Shown in pieces: positions 6,429 through 6,526 of a stretch of DNA of 6,526 bases. The position numbers and the translations under genes are program-made. The notes below the pieces were generated by a model, which saw nothing but the letters and a program-made list of their open reading frames with translations, was not told where the DNA came from and did not search any database. Numbering within the stretch: the first letter of the stretch is position 1; each line of letters starts with the position of its first letter. The DNA is from Oscillospiraceae bacterium (GTDB lineage: Bacteria > Bacillota > Clostridia > Oscillospirales > Oscillospiraceae): assembly GCA_017936205.1 (NCBI GenBank), contig JAGBGB010000113.1, positions 1 to 6,526 of the forward strand, written 5' to 3'.

Positions 6429-6526
6429 GCCTTGGCACCTCCTTCGATATCCTTATAGACACCTAAGGGATAGTAGGGGATCATGTTCTCCTTCAGCCAT
6501 TCAATGGAGGCAGCGGGAGTCTTGCC
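6425..6526 (-). CDS. C-terminal end of an upstream oxidoreductase subunit, probably the TPP-binding beta subunit
   Basis: Only the last 33 residues are inside the window, from GKTPAASIEWLKENMIPYYP to the TGA at 6427-6425. The frame is open to the right edge. The stop overlaps the gamma-subunit start by 4 nt (ATGA), a sign of translational coupling. The KTPxAxIEWLKENxIP pattern agrees with the C-terminus of beta chains of 2-oxoacid:ferredoxin oxidoreductases, as I recall them, and beta directly before gamma is a common order. No catalytic or TPP-binding motif lies in the visible part, so the assignment leans on context. Confidence 0.75.
   Translation of the reverse strand, partial: GKTPAASIEWLKENMIPYYPLGVYKDIEGGAKA

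Overview
All the real genes in this window lie on the minus strand. Moderate GC, strong AGGAGG-type ribosome binding sites, anaerobic ferredoxin-dependent 2-oxoacid metabolism and a large modular surface protein together suggest an anaerobic Firmicute of the class Clostridia, probably a gut Oscillospirales relative. The taxon is inferred from gene content and style; no marker gene is present.

Right half (6526 down to about 3639): a tight operon read leftward. It starts inside the C-terminal end of a 2-oxoacid:ferredoxin oxidoreductase subunit, probably the TPP-binding beta subunit. The gamma subunit follows with a 4-nt ATGA overlap, then a branched-chain amino acid aminotransferase (ilvE, 17 nt later when the SD-supported start is used). 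Two tandem paralogous small membrane proteins with a PH-like domain come last, the first abutting the ilvE stop codon. A strong intrinsic terminator closes the unit. The metabolic pair makes sense together: IlvE interconverts branched-chain amino acids and their 2-oxoacids, and a Vor/Kor-type oxidoreductase interconverts those 2-oxoacids with branched acyl-CoA, CO2 and reduced ferredoxin. Why the two PH-like membrane proteins are attached is unknown.

Middle (3250-3688): 439 bases without a gene, but full of structure. Reading leftward there is the operon terminator, a 4x7-bp tandem repeat ending in its T-tract, a small hairpin, and a 223-bp symmetric foldback element (3331-3553). The foldback has 62-nt inverted arms, two more internal hairpins and an AT-rich core. 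An extended -10 promoter and a good ribosome binding site for the next gene follow.

Left half (3249 to 1): one very large gene, open for 1083 codons and running off the left edge. It encodes a secreted, modular protein. A signal peptide is followed by a metallo-beta-lactamase-fold domain with an intact HxHxDH motif, then several beta-rich modules of the kind seen in large surface proteins of gut Clostridia. Its substrate cannot be read from the sequence. The foldback element and the MBL-fold surface protein are the two most unusual items here.
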